Source: Microcebus murinus (taxonomy: Eukaryota; Chordata; Mammalia; Primates; Cheirogaleidae). From it: a stretch of 64,000 nucleotides of DNA. The stretch is taken from assembly GCF_040939455.1 (NCBI RefSeq), contig NC_134113.1, positions 11,022,501-11,086,500 of the forward strand. The letters run 5' to 3'. Shown here in pieces: positions 1 through 41,003 of this stretch; the first letter of the stretch is position 1; each line of letters opens with the position of its first letter. The notes beneath the pieces are model-generated. The model was given only the letters and a program-made list of their open reading frames with translations, searched no databases and was not told the DNA's origin. The position numbers and the translations under genes were made by a program.

Positions 1-542
1 CCTGCCTCTGGGCAGGAAGGGAGGATGGCAGGTAGCTTCTCCCCCACTCGCCACCACGTAGAGAGATGGCCAGCACAGCGGAGGACACTCCTGCTACTCA
101 CCCCTTGGCCTCTCCACCTTCCCCTGTGTGACCCCAACAAGCCACTCCTCTTCTCCAAAACTCAGCTTTGAAAAAGGGAATAACTCTCCCCCGATCCACC
201 AGAAAATGAGGCTTGAGCAGTTGTGAGTGCATTTTGTGAACTATTGAGTGCTGTACCACTAATGTCAATAACGAACATTTATTGAGCACTTACTACATGC
301 CAGGCTATTTGAGCTTTATATATCTATTTAATCCGCTCAATTACCCTATGTGGTATGTACTGTTATTGTGCCCATTGTACAGATGAGGAAACTGAGGCTC
401 AAATTCACATAGCCACACTCAACCACTGGGCTTTACTGGTAGTGGTGGCAGGGAAGGTGGGGTCTCGAGTGGACGCAGCCCGATGGAGGTGCAGCCTGGG
501 TGGGCCGAGGGACCCTGTGTAATGGCTGCTCTCGGGGTCCAG
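1..542 (+). other. TMPRSS6: TMPRSS6 intron, 3' end
   Basis: No coding exon is seen here. The stretch holds a MIR-like repeat at about 257-412 and ends in a polypyrimidine-poor but usable acceptor (ggggtccag) before the CUB2 exon at 543. Confidence 0.8.
257..412 (+). repeat. MIR-like SINE copy
   Basis: Contains atttattgagcacttactac, atgccaggctat and cagatgaggaaactgaggct. Confidence 0.75.
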
Positions 543-17747
<17,205 letters not shown>

Positions 17748-18375
17748 GGAGCTGCGTCTGGAGAGCTGGGGTCTACCTGCTGGACTCAGAGCCCGGGGCA
17801 TGCACCAGGCGGGGGCAGGCAGGCCCCATGGAGGCAGGAGGTGGCATCCTGCCCCCAGCCTGCTCCCTGGTCTGCTGCAGTGACGGCCGGAGGGGGCAGG
17901 GCCTTCCGCTGGTGCTCAAGACGTCCCCCTGACCCAGGCCCACCAGTCCCAGCTGGAGGGGTCCACAGCCAGCCCTTCTGTCTCCCAATCTCTCTCCTCC
18001 CTCCCCTTCCTGCACTGCTGCCTTCCAGGGAGGTGGCTCGGCAGTGACAATGCTGCCCTCCAGGTCCCCAGCAAGTGTCTGAGAACCCCCTCCGCAGGGC
18101 AGAGGCTGCTGGGGCAGCCCTGGCTCCAGAGAGCTGACTCCAGCTTGTGGAGCCCTGGGTCTAACGTGGGAGGTGGGGGTGGAGGTGGGGGTGGGTGCCC
18201 CATAGGAGGTGACCCTCAGAGCCCTAGAGACTGCTGGGTGGGCCAGCTGCCACCGAAAGCCAAAGGGTGGGGAAGCCCGGGCTCCAGGGTCCTTGCCCCA
18301 CCCCTACCTGCCATGTGGGTGGTGAGACAAGCCCAGCCGCCCAGCCTGGGGAATAAAGCGCCTGACCCACAGCTC
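17748..18375 (+). other. TMPRSS6: TMPRSS6 3' untranslated region
   Basis: Runs from the stop codon to shortly past the AATAAA signal at 18352. The exact cleavage site is not visible. Confidence 0.8.
18352..18357 (+). terminator. TMPRSS6: TMPRSS6 poly(A) signal AATAAA
   Basis: A canonical hexamer lies about 605 bases after the stop (ggggaataaagcg). It is the only such plus-strand signal shortly downstream of the gene. Confidence 0.85.
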
Positions 18376-20069
18376 TGCTGCTGGAGCTTGAATGGGGGCC
18401 CGGCACCGGCCTCGCACCCTTGACTGAAGCAGACCCTGCTTCCTGCTCAGCCTGTCCCACGGGTGTCCAGAAGGCTGGGTGGGGCCAGTGGAGGCAGGCG
18501 TGGCCACTGAGAGCTGGAGCCTCCAGGGCAGCTGCCCAGGTCCCAGGAGAAACCCCAGGAAGGCAATGGTTTGGGACCCTCCGGTCAGAGTGAGGGATTG
18601 GTCCAGTGATGGGCTCTTTCTGGAACCTTGGGAGGAAACAGGCTCAGAGGGGCAAGGGCGTCCTCACGATGGCGCTGGGGGTTAGGAGTGGAGGCGGGCA
18701 GACCTCCTGGCTCCCTCCAGCCCGTCTCACTCTCTCTGCATTCTAAGTCGTCTACTGAGCAAGCATTTCACGGGCTCCCACTGTGCCAAGGACTGTTCAG
18801 GGCCACTGAGATGAATGCAATTTGGCCCCGGACCTCAGGAGCATCGGGGAGGACGAGCAAGCAGAGGGGGCTATGGGTGGCACCAGGAGTGTCAGGGAAG
18901 GCTGCCTGGAGACTTGGCACAGTGGAGCCTTATCTCGGGCACCCCGCTGACACCAGTGTGGAGGGAGCTGTGGACAGGGCCTGGACCGAGCTGCACGGTG
19001 GGATGGACCGGAGGCTTGCTCAGGACACAGGGTCACCAGGACCTATGAGGACAGTGGCAATGGAGCCAGGAGGCCAGCTGGAGGTGTGGTGTGGGAGAAA
19101 CAAGTGTGGACCACTCTTTCTTGAAGTCTAACTGGTAGAAGGAAGAGAGGGTGCCTCCGAGGAGACCCAGACCGGAGAGGGGAGCCACTGACCAGTGTGT
19201 GGGTGGATGAGGTGGAAGGGCAGTGGGGACAGGGAGAGCCCCAGCCGGGTCCTGCCTGGGAGGGACTGGGCAGCTCAGTGGCCAGGACACTAAAGCCACT
19301 CACAGTTCTCAGTGGGGTGGGCAGAACTGAGTCGGGATCACCTTGGTGCTTTGCTAAAGTGCAAAGCCCTGGGCCTCATCCCAGTCTTAACTGATCTGAA
19401 TCCTGGTGGGGAGGAGGGTGACCTGTTCTTTGACAAGCCTCCTGGTGACCCTCGCAAGCAAAGTTGTATGCAAAATGTGAGGTCACCTTTGGGAGTCGAG
19501 TTGGCCCCAGAGTGAGTGGTGATGACCGTGCCCTGCCCTGCCCACGGAGGGTCTTCACCTAGGGACACTGCCTGGCAGGGACTGCCCCCAGCTGGGAGAC
19601 ATGGCAGGACTAGGGAGTTGAGGGAATCGGCCAGGATGGGGTGAGGGGCTGGGGTCCTCGTGGGGCAGGAGAGAGAAGGCTGAGAGTCCAGGAGACTCAG
19701 ACAGGGTAGAACGGGGTCCTGGGTGTCTATACGTCCTGGCATTAGGGGCAGAGGGTGGCAGCGGCAGGGAGGGCGGAGGAGGCTCGGCGGAGGCAGATCA
19801 GCAGTGGAGGGGCATCCTGGCGTTGGGGTGCGGCAGAGGCAGGCTGGGCCTCCACCTACAGCTCTCGCTTCCCGGCTCCCAGCCATGTAGAAGAGGTGCT
19901 CTCCATGTCTGGCCTCTGGGCAGACGACCTACAGTGCCCCGCAGCCCCTCACCCCCAAAGGCAGGATCCTGGGGCTTTAGGAAAAGCCCCGTTCCTTTGG
20001 GTTGAGTTTAGCCGCTGCCCCATTAAGTGGTCCAGAGAAAGAGGGATGTAGCCAGGCTGGGCTGTTTCT
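18376..20069. other. Intergenic spacer between convergent TMPRSS6 and KCTD17
   Basis: No gene is seen. An L2-like stretch lies at about 18745-18910 (actgagcaagcatttcacgg, ctgtgccaaggactgttcag). The rest is GC-rich unique sequence. Confidence 0.6.
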
Positions 20070-20870
20070 TTAGGTTCAGGTTTTATTACATGGGGGCGTC
20101 GAACGCGGATGAGAAGCCCGTGCCCATCCTGGGAGGCCAACGCCGGAGGGGCCCCTCGCTCAGCCCCGTCATACCCAGGCCCTCCCCTAGGCAGAGGGGA
20201 GTGTCCGCTTCCCAACCGCAAGCTCCTGAGTCGCTCCACTGCCCCTGCCCAGCCCCTTCTGCCCCCCCGCCAGGCCAGGGCACTCTGCCAGCGATGCACA
20301 TGGCTGCGGGTAGGTGGGACGGCCAACGTGAAGGCCAAGTCACCCACCCCTCCTCGCAGAGCCAAACCCCACACGCTTCGCCCCCACCAGCCCGAATCTC
20401 CACTCACAAACCCAGCGTGGGGCTTGGGCTGGGCCCTCTCCTCCAGGGGGAGGTGAAGCCAGGGCAGCCCCCAACACTCCCCAGGACTTCAGGGGCCTTG
20501 TTTCTCTTTGCACCCCAACCCAACCATGAGATATGGGGGGAGGAGTCACCCCACTGGACGCCGAAGGCTCAAGGAGGTGACGTGACTGGGCAGGGGGGAG
20601 TGTGTCCGCCATGCAGCAGGGGGACCCGGGAGAGGGGACACGGGGGCCTGGAAGACACAGCTGGACAGTGCCACACTTTGGCCAGGGGCAGGTGGCTCTG
20701 CCCAGGGGTCCCAGGGCCCACCTCAGGCCTCCAGAGGTCCCAGCGCGCCACCCGCCCGCCCCTGGGGGCAGGGGCACATCACAGCCCCACAGGCGCAGAG
20801 GTGGCGGCGGGGAGAGCACTTCTTCCGTCTCGGGCCAGGAGCCCACCCCGTGGAACAAAAATAAAGGATT
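20070..20870 (-). other. KCTD17: KCTD17 3' untranslated region
   Basis: Runs from the stop to just past the AATAAA at 20087-20082. A plus-strand AATAAA at 20860 is antisense to this gene and probably meaningless. Confidence 0.75.
20082..20087 (-). terminator. KCTD17: KCTD17 poly(A) signal AATAAA
   Basis: tttatt on the plus strand is AATAAA on the minus strand, about 785 bases after the stop. Confidence 0.75.
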
Positions 20871-31105
<10,235 letters not shown>

Positions 31106-31324
31106 TCAGGGTCCCCACACTGGGGAACAGCGAGTGCGACCCGCATTCGTCCTCCGCACTCGTGCCTTTCCTTTGTGCAGCCCGGTCACCGAACGGCCGA
31201 CATGGAAGAGCTTCTCCCTCCTGAAGTTCCCGCTGCAAGTGCCTGCGTCTGTTTCCTAATGTTTTGTCGTTCTGCCCTGGGGGGGGGCGGGTTCTTTCCC
31301 GCCGCCTGAGTTCTTTCGGGACAG

Positions 31325-31500
31325 CGGTTGGACTTGAGGTTAGCTGAGCACCTTCTATGTGCCAGATGCTTTGTGTATGTGTAGTATTCGTTTAAGCGCT
31401 CCCCAACCCTGTGAGGCTGGTGTTACTGTACCCATTTTACAGATGGGGCCACAGGAGTGAAGTGACCACGGACTCACACTGCCAGTGAGTGGCAGGACAG
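31325..31500 (+). repeat. MIR-like SINE copy
   Basis: Contains gctgagcaccttctatgtgc, aaccctgtgaggctggtgtt and acccattttacagatggggc. Confidence 0.75.
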
Positions 31501-34464
31501 CCGAACCCAGGTGGGTTCCAGGTACCTTCCCACCACCAACACCTCTTTCCTGCTCCCTGACCTGGGTTATCAGGGATCCTTGGGAAAGACTTTAAGAGAG
31601 GAAGAGTAGAAAGGGCACTAGATCAAAGTCAGGAGAACTGCAACAAGGGAGTTACAGTAGTTGTGGCCCTGAGCATTCTTTAGACTAAATTATACAATGT
31701 CTACAAACATCTAGCATAGTCCCTGGCATTTGGCATATCGAATGAATGGATGAACAGATGAATGAGATGGGATGTGAACTGGCCCTGAAGCATCGGCAGC
31801 ACTCCCGGTACTTAGTGAGCCCCTGACCGTTGTTAGCGAAAGCAAAACTGGAGCAAGAGCTACTTCTTTATCCCCTTAAGGGCTGTAGGCAGGGGAGTGG
31901 CATAGTCGGATTTGCAACTTGGATCACCCCTTGGGTTGCAGGGGGGATGTTTTGGAGCATGAGGAGACTGGTTAGGAGGCCACTTGTGTCTGCAGCAAGA
32001 GTAAGGGAAGCCCAAACCAAGGCAGTGTCAACAGGACCAGACAGGAGCAGATGGCTTCAGTGGACACTTAGGAGGTGGGATTGAAGGACTCAGGTTCAAG
32101 AGGCTCGGGAAGAGGGAGAGGGGGAGTCAAGCTGACACCCTGGCTCCTGGCTGGAACCAAGTCGACGGTGGTTGTGAGAGGTGGAGGCAGGCTGGGGGAG
32201 CGAGCAGGGGGATGAGGAGCTCAGTTTAAGGGCAACCTATGTTTGCGGTGCCTGTGGGGACAGTGACAATTTTCCCTCCAGATGTGACACTCAGAAGGGC
32301 AACATGGGCTGGAGAGAACAGTTGGAACTGGCCTCAGCCTTGGGAGGGGAGGAGACCCCCACAAAGAGGACATGTAAAGTCTTGGAGAAAGGGACCTGCG
32401 AAGGGTCTCGGGAGACGGGCACAGCAGAGGGTGGGTCAAGTGGGGGCAGAGGAAAGGGCAAAGCTGCAGGGGGAGGAACAAGAGTGTTCCAGAGGCCAAG
32501 CGTGGGCCAGTCTGAATGAAACAGGAGTTTACCTGAGGACTGAAAGTTGGGAAGGTGACGTTCACCATCCTAGCGCTGTAGGACCCAGGCTGGCATGACC
32601 CAACCTGCTCCTATAAAAGTGACAGAACCAGGGCCTAGAGGCACAGAGTAACTTCCATGGGGTTGCTCAGCCAGATTGGAGCAGATGTGGAATGCCCCCC
32701 GCCCATAGTTCCTGGGCCAGCCCTTGCCCACCTGGGGCTGCCCCGCCCCAGTGAGGAGTGCGGGCTCTGCAGCAGGCCTTGGACAGCGCTGAGTTTTTAA
32801 GCACAGGAAGAACGTCATGAATGTGGCATTTTGGGGAGCTTGATCTGGCACTGGTGTACAAGAGGGACAATAGGGGTGGGGAGATGCTGGGGGCAGGGAG
32901 GGCACAGTGGGTGGGGAGGACAAGAGCCAACATTCGTGTTGTGAGGGACCTGCCCAGAGCCCCCTCCTCCCCACAGCACCATGTTCTCATCTGTTTCCTG
33001 CAGTTACACCCTTGAGGACAGACCCCGCCCCTGTGCTGCCCGTTGTCATATTGCGGGTGTCAGAGGTGTCAAACACTGGGCCTGACAGTGGAGGTGAATG
33101 GGACGAAAAAACTAATACACTGGGACTGTCTTCAGGACAGGGATCAGGTCTTCTTCCTCCATGCTGTGCTGCCTTTTTATTTAATATCTTATTTAACTGC
33201 TTTATGCTTCCCATGTGCTGGACACGTACCATGTGTATTGAGCGAAGACAAGTTTGCCATCTACTGTGTGCCAAAGACATTCTGTAACAGCACCAGCCCG
33301 AGCAGCAGCTGTCGTTTATTGAGGGTTTGTTCCAGACCAGCTAGTGCCCTTACATTATCTCTTGTAATTCTCACAACAGCCCCATGAGATCGAGCTTGTT
33401 CTCACTCCCATCTGACAGCTGGTGAGACCAAGGCTCAGAGATTGTGGCCCTTCCTAGGTCATGCTGGAAATGGCCACCAAGAGCAGAGGCAGCCTCAGTG
33501 CCTGGTCTCGTTGACTCTAAAGCCAAAGCCAATAGCCTCCCATGAAGTCCCACAGCGCCCTTGTGGCAGGTGTTCTTAACGCCATGTTATGGATGAGGAG
33601 ACCGCAGTCCTAGGGCTGGTCCAGTGCAGGCCCATCTGAACCCAGCGCAGGGCTGGTCATTGTCCTGCCGGAGCTGTGCATTGACTACAGCCCTGGAGGT
33701 ATCAGGTGGAGGCTGGCCGGCACTTTTGGTCCCAGAGTGGAGGGAAAGGCTTTGGCTGAGCCAGTCTCGCTCCCCAGTTTGTGCAGAGACCCTTCTCCCC
33801 ATGTATCCCTGGACACAGCACTCCCCTCAGCAAGCGACAACCTCACTGAGGATGGACACAGCCCAGAACCAGGGGGCAAGACCCAAGGCCCTTAAATAGA
33901 GCCAACAGATGCCACCACATCCCTGCCTGTGCCCGGGCTTTGGGCATGGCATGTTTGGGGGGGAAATCCTGGAGTTGGGAGGGGGTGCGCCCACCTCGGC
34001 AGAGGACTGTTGACTCTGCCCTCCACCAACCCAGTGTTCAGGTCATCCCTGTGTTTGTTCAGCACCAACTAGATGGCAGAGATGAGGATGTGAGAGGTGG
34101 TCTCTGCCCTAGGAGAGGCTTTGGGTTTGGAGAGGTGAGCTTGAGAGCTTGGACGAAACATGGACTCCCAGATAGCCCTATCTGTATTCACGGATTGTCA
34201 CTCTTCATGGTTTTTTGCACGTCCTCCCCATTTAGAGGACAATGTTAAAACCCAAACATTCCTCAGATGCTTTTAGGGTTGATGGTTAAGCTGGAGGAGG
34301 GCCAGACTTCAAATTCCTGCTGGTTACACTGCCCCCTGCTGTCCACTTCTGGGCAGAGCAGCCTCATATTGTGTAATATGGCTCTGGATTCGGCTTGAAA
34401 GGGAGACAGGACCAGGTAGGTGGTCAAAGATACAGGTTTCCAGACAAGGACGGCAGCCCAGGCT

Positions 34465-34605
34465 TTGTGGCTTGCTAGCTGTGACCTGGAGAAAGTCACT
34501 TAACCTCTGTAAACCTCAGTCTCCCCATCTCTAAATTGGGAATAATAATATTACCTACCTCATGCTAACCTGTGAAGGGCACTTGCCACACTGCCATGCA
34601 GAGAC
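34465..34605 (+). repeat. MIR-like SINE copy
   Basis: Contains tagctgtgacctggagaaag, tcacttaacctctgtaaacc and gggaataataatattaccta. Confidence 0.75.
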
Positions 34606-37600
34606 CAGTGAACATGGGCTTTTGTGCAGCCCGTCCTGCCACCCTGTCTATCATCGTCTGTAACCAAGATCAGTGCCAGAGACAAAGGCTGCCCCTTGAG
34701 ATCCATTTCCCATTGGCCAGGGTTGAACCAACCTCACCATCTCTCCCCTAGTGGGGCTGGAGGCAGGGAGAGGGCCACCCCACATGACCCAGGCTCCAGA
34801 GCAGAGTGGCTGCCATTCCCTCATGCTAAACCCCTGTGACCTAGGGTGACCCAGAGTCTCTCTGCTGCAGATAGAGCTGAAGTCGCACAACATACATCCT
34901 GAAGCTCTCGCCTGAGCACGCCGCCAAGTTCTGCCTTGAACCTCCTCATTTAGCAGCCTCATGCCACCCCCCAAGTGGCTTCTTTCACCTCTGCTGTAAG
35001 TTCTGTGACGTCCTTCAGCCCTGCTGGGGTGTTTGGATTCAGTTCTCCTCTTCCCCAAGTTCAGCATGTCAGAACATTCTGCTTAGCCTCAACTTTGCTC
35101 TTTATGTCAAATCCAGTCTTATAACTGCCTGAGAACCAATTCTGCTACCTATTTTTGGTGTGGGTGTTGGTTTTGAGCCTGTACCTTTTCAAGTCACCTG
35201 AGGAGAGAGACAGGCCTGTCCAATCAGAGAGCGTGCCTCCCGACCAGCCAGAACGACTTGCGCATAAGAACAGGCTTCCAGAAGCCTGAGGTCCGGGTTG
35301 GCATCTCTGCTCCACAGCACCTGCTCACGACACCTGGCGAGTTAGGTAGGAAACCACTTCAAGCCTCACTTTATACCATCTGCAGTATTTACATCATGAT
35401 GCTATCCATACGTACTGCTTAGCGCTCTTGCATGCAGTGAACATTAGCTATAATGGCTGAGCACCTACTATGTGCCAAGTCTGGGGCTACGAGTATCATC
35501 CCCACAGAGGCTAGAATACTGGTCCCTAGATGTGAACATTTAGAAGGTCACAGTATGTCGCCATGCTTTGACCTAGAACTTCCCCTACTTGTCAACGTTC
35601 GCCAAGCCTGCCTCAAGTGTGGGGCTTTAGAGTTTCAGAAATGAATTATTAATAGAATCCGCCCCTCTCCTGGAAGAACTCACAGAGAGCCCATCAAGTC
35701 CACAGGCTCCAGCGGATGCCGTTCACGTTGCAAAAGGGCCGTCGGGGGTCTGAAGGAAGGGAAGGAAGGGCTGCCTTCTCTAATTTGCACGAAGGTGCAT
35801 CAGGGCCTGGCGGTGATGCTGTCCTGATGCCCCTGCTGGGCCACCTTGGCCTGGGGCTGGGGGGCTGTGTGGTGGACCCCCATCGTGGGGTGTGGCCGTG
35901 ACCCAGCCTCACCAGCAGGGGCGCCCCCGCCCACCCAGGCCCTTGGCGAGGGCTGGAGCAGCAGCCTGGCCGCTGGGAGTCCTGTCTGCCCCTGTGGGTT
36001 CCCTTCTCAGCAGCTCCGCTCTGGGTCCTGAGGCCGGGACAGCAGGCCTGACTCTCACCAGCCTCCCCGCTCTCTCCTCTCCCCACTCAATGCGTCTGAG
36101 TGACACAGCTTGATCACAGGGAACCAGGGACCTACTGCCTGTCCCCCGGGCTCCTGCCCCTGCAGCCAGAGGGACATGTATGAACTTGGGAGGGGCCCAA
36201 GGAGTGTTCAGTGCTCTGTCTGGCCACAGCTTCACCCCTGCACCTACACCCTCACCACCTCAGCTCCTCCGTGGGGAGTGGGGATGGGGGTAGGAGAAGG
36301 AAGGGCAGGAAAGGTTTTCCTTGCTCGGTGTCCTTTCTTCACTAGTGTGGCTTTGGCCTGGCTGGAGCAGATGTTTCAAGCTGGCCCCCTGGGACACTCT
36401 GCCCAAGGATCCCCTCTACTGGGTCCCGCTGCACCCCCGCAACTCCCCCAGACCTCATGCGCAAAGTCCCTTTGGACAGCTCCAAGGTTTCTCTTCACCC
36501 AGCTCCTCAGCTGGGCCCAGGAGCAAGCAGGCCTGCGCCACCCTGACAAGACTCCCCTGCACAGCTGCCTCTCCTGAGCCCACCAAGGGGCAGCTGGCCA
36601 GGCCAGCATTTCACCTGTAGGATTTTCCAGGCCTGGGGCCTGCCCAGCCACAGCCCCGCGGAATCCGGGACACACAGGTCAAGCTCTGCAGATGGCCTCC
36701 TTGAAGCCCCTCTCAGCTTGCAGAGAGAGGGGCACCCACACACCTCCCACCATGGGGCACCCTAACAACTGCCTCTAGAGAAGGCATCTCTCCTGTCTCT
36801 GCTGTGGGCAGGGGAGGGGGTGTTTCCTAAGGTTTCTGCAAGTAGCTCTTAAGCACTTCGGTAGTAAGAACTGCTTTAGATGGTTCAGCTTCTTGTTTTA
36901 GAATTCGGCTAAAACTGAATCAGGAAAACCTGCATTAAAACAACAACAACAACAACAAAACATTTCATTTTGAAAATAATTTCAGATTCAAGGAAGTTGC
37001 AAAAATTATACCAAAAAAAAAAAAAAAATCCCATAGAGCCTTTGCTGAGAATCACCAAATGTTAACACTTGACTACATTTCCTTTTTCATTCTCTCTCCC
37101 CACCTTCCTTGTTTTTCTGAACTGTTTGAGAATAAATTGCAGTTAATGGCCTTTCACTCCTAAAGTCTTCAGGGTGGCTTCCGAAAAACAAGGACCTTCT
37201 CTCCATAACCACAGTACAATCATCAAAATCAGGAAATTAACATTCACACCCACTATGAACTTACCTACTGATTTCTTCAGTTCTCCATTTGTCCCTCTAA
37301 TGTCTTCTATAGTGAAAGAAAAAACAATGCTAAAAAGCACCTGGCATCCAATCTAGGACACATTGCATTCCCTTGTCATGCCTCATTAGTCCTTTGATCT
37401 GGAAGCTTCTCTGTCTTTCATTTTTGAAGAATATAGGTGATTTACCAAGACTACCCCAGAAGTGATGCTGTCTTCTTCTAGTGCATGATGTCTGGAAGAA
37501 TCTGAAGTCACCATTACTGGTGAGTTAGCTCTGATCGTTTTGCTAAGGTGGTGTCTGCCAGTTACTCCTTTTCCCTTTGAATTAATCAGTATCTTAGGGG

Positions 37601-38356
37601 AAAATCACTGAGACTGTGTTAATATTCTGTTTCTCATCCAACTGATTTATCTCATCATTAACTTTAGTATTTATTGATTATTCTTGCCTGAAATAATTAT
37701 TACTATGTGATTTTCTATCATTCTTTCCACATTTATTGGGTGACATTCTATTGAAGGAAGATATTTCCCTTCTCATTCATTCATTTATATCAATATGGAC
37801 TATTAGATTCTTCTTTTATTGGATGGGTTATAATTTTTTACTATTATTTATTTTAATGCTCAAATTGTCTAATACGTGGTCAATGGGAGCATCTTCAAGC
37901 TGGCTTCTGTATCCTTTTTAAAAAATAGGTATTTGAGAAAAAAATACTTTATTCTTTTTTCATTGTAGAAAAAGACACATAACATAAAATTTATGTTAAT
38001 TATTTTTAAGTGTACAGTTTAGTGGCATTAAGTACAATCACATTGTTGTGATATCATCACCACCATCTGTTCACAGAACTATTTTCATCTTGCAAAACTG
38101 AAACTCTCCACCCATTAAACGGTAAACCCCGCCCCGCCCCGTTCCTTTTGTCCCCTTTACTCTTGGAGCACCCCCTTGCTTCCTGGCCCAGCAAAACAAT
38201 CTGGGCTCACATTGTACTTCCCCTGCCCAGGCAGCCCTGGTTCCTTCTGTTGGTTAATGGTATTTACAACCAAGTCCTGAGTACTTGGGGGGTTGGTTGC
38301 ACCAGAGACTGACATTGCTTCCAGGCCCTCTCAGGGAATAGAGCTAGACCTAGGAA

Positions 38357-38357
<1 letters not shown>

Positions 38358-38394
<37 letters not shown>
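38358..38394. repeat. (CA)n microsatellite, about 18 units
   Basis: An uninterrupted CA run inside the L1-rich block. Confidence 0.97.
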
Positions 38395-38396
<2 letters not shown>

Positions 38397-40861
38397 CTAC
38401 CTTTGTCACACACCTGTTTCTATATCTATCTTAGAAATCCTGAGTTCATACGGATGCCTCCGACTCCAGTCTGGCATTGCAGAGTGCATTCTAGCTCCCC
38501 CTTTCCATGTCTGTTTTTCCTCTCTACAATAGGGAAAAAGTTCATTCCTAGTATCTTCAATATATTTACTTAATTGCTCAGTCCTAGTTTTATCATTAGT
38601 AACCTGTAACACTGTGAAAACACAGCTAACAAGAGTTCAATATTTGTTTTCAGAGGTTTTTTGTTTGTTCATTCTGTCTTTTGCCTGAGCATATACAGTC
38701 CAAACAGCCCACCCAACGTGTTCAAGAGTTACTTGGGAGGGTGGGAGGTTGGGAGGGTGAGAGAAGTTATTGGGTTAATTCTCCCCTCATCTATTCAGTG
38801 TGGCTATGTTATCCATTTGAAGTTGAGTTAGGTTCATTTGTTTCTATGTGTATTACGTTGTATTCCCCCTCCCCCATCTTTGTTGATTTAATTTATTTTA
38901 GTATGGTCAAAACTGTGCAAGAAGCTATATGCAGCAAAGTAGAAAAGTGTCACCCACACCCCTGATCCGCCCCACCCTGTTCCCACCCATCCTCACAGGT
39001 AGTCAATCTCATTCATTTCTGTTTTATTTTTTAATGTTTCTTTTTGCAGAAATGAATAGATACATGTATATTTTCTAATTTCCCCTTCTTTCTTCTGCAA
39101 AAGATAGCACACTATGCTTTTTTTTTTTTAACTTAACAATATATCCTAGAAATCACTCCACATCATTTCAAGAGATCTCCCTCCTTCTTCTTCACATCTG
39201 CACAATACATCGTTGTGTGGTTGCACTATAGTCTATACAACCATTCATGTGCAAATATTCTTGCATGTGAGCATATATATTCCACATTCAAGTTATTATT
39301 AAATAACTTTATCATTTTTATTTTTATTTATTTATATTTATTATTATTTGTTATAACTTATTATTATTAAAATGTTAGACATTAAGTCCAATATTTTACA
39401 ATTACAAATAATGCTGTGACAAGTAATTCACTTATGCGGAAGTATTTCCTTCCATATTGTTGGAGGTGTACGTACCTTCAGGGTAAATTCCTAGAAGTGG
39501 GGTTGTTGAGTCAAAAGGTAAGTGCATGTATAGTTTCATTAGCTATTACCAAATTTCCTTCCAAAAGGATTAAACCAATTCGCATTCCCACCAGCAAACA
39601 CGAGGACGCCTGTTTTCGCACAGCCTCACCAGTGCCGAGCGTGTTGTGAGAATTTTCATTTTCACCTTCCTGATAGGTAAGAAATGGCATCTCACAGAAG
39701 TTTTAAGATGCTATTCTCTAACTATGAGGGGCGATGGGTATCTTTTCATATGTTTAAGGACCATTTTTAAAATCTTCGTGTGTGTGTGTGGGGGGGGCAT
39801 GTGGATTGTCTGTTCATGGGTAAAAGGAGCCATTTTTAAAGTCAGACTTTTGGTCTTTCATGACCTCCATTTTTGAGGGGTTTTTTTTTTACTTTAATAT
39901 TAGGGACATCCCTCTGTATGTGATATATGTTGCAAATATCTTCTCCCAGATGATCAGGGTTTTTTTTGTTTGTTTGTTTTTTTACTTTATTGGTGTTTTT
40001 ATTCGCTATGTAAAAGTGTTTTGTTGTTGTTATGCAGTCAATCAGTGTTTCATCGTATTGAATTTGGATTTTGAGTCAGTGAGAAAACCTTTCCACATAC
40101 CCAGGTTATAGAGGAATTCACCCCTATCTCCTTCCAGTACTTGGATAATATCATCTTTTCCATCTAGATCCATGATCCATTGGAGTCTGTTCCTGTGCAT
40201 GGTGCGTCACATGGACCCCAACTTGTCTCTCCCAGATGCTCGCTGGCTGCCCCAGCTCCTCCACTGACAAGTCCCTCTTCACCTCAAGGTTTAAGATGCC
40301 TCGTGTATCACACAGCCAGTTTCCTGTGTACTCAGGCCTATTTCCGGACTTGCTATTCTAGTACACTGGCCTGTGTCCCGGCACGCACAAGCCACGTGCT
40401 GTTTCGGTTACAGTCTTTAGGGTATTCTCGTAGGGTCAGTCCCTCTGTTGCTTTCTGTTCTCAACGTTTTCCTGCTACTCCTACATATTTTATTTTCCAT
40501 GTGAACTTAAGTGTCAGTGTTTTTAGCCCCATAAAGATTTATTGTTGTTTTTATTGGGGTCGGGTCAAATTTATAAATTATCTTAAAAAGAAGTGACATT
40601 TTTATGATATTGGATTGTCCATTTGTTCAAATCTACTTCAGGGTCTTTTAGGAGTTTATTTTAAAGTTTTCCTCAAGAGACTTTGCACATTACTTGTTAA
40701 GTTTCCTTTTTTTAATCTTGTAAAGTCTTTTTTGTTGCTGTTGTCACTAAGGTTCTTCTACCATAGTATCTTCTAACTGGCTATGGCTATGCGTATATGA
40801 AGGCTATGGATTTTCATATGTTAATTTTATAGCTCACTGATTTACTGTTTGAGTAACTTTT

Positions 40862-41003
40862 ATTTTATTTTATTCATTTATTTATTTTAGAGATGGAGTC
40901 TTGCTATGGTGCCCAGGCTGGTCTTGAACTCCTGGGCTCAAGAGATCCTCCCACCCCAGCCTCCAGAGTAGCTGGAACTATAGATGTACCACCTCACCCA
41001 GAA
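40862..41003 (-). mobile_element. Free Alu-like (7SL) monomer, antisense, with target-site duplication
   Basis: The sequence attttagagatggagtcttg ... gcccaggctggtcttgaact is an Alu-type left monomer in reverse, with no second arm. It is flanked by TGAGTAACTTTT at 40850-40861 and 41004-41015. Confidence 0.82.

Noticed and set aside
20860..20865. Plus-strand AATAAA as an alternative TMPRSS6 poly(A) site
   Set aside because: It is 3.1 kb past the stop and antisense within the KCTD17 3'UTR. The signal at 18352 is a better fit.
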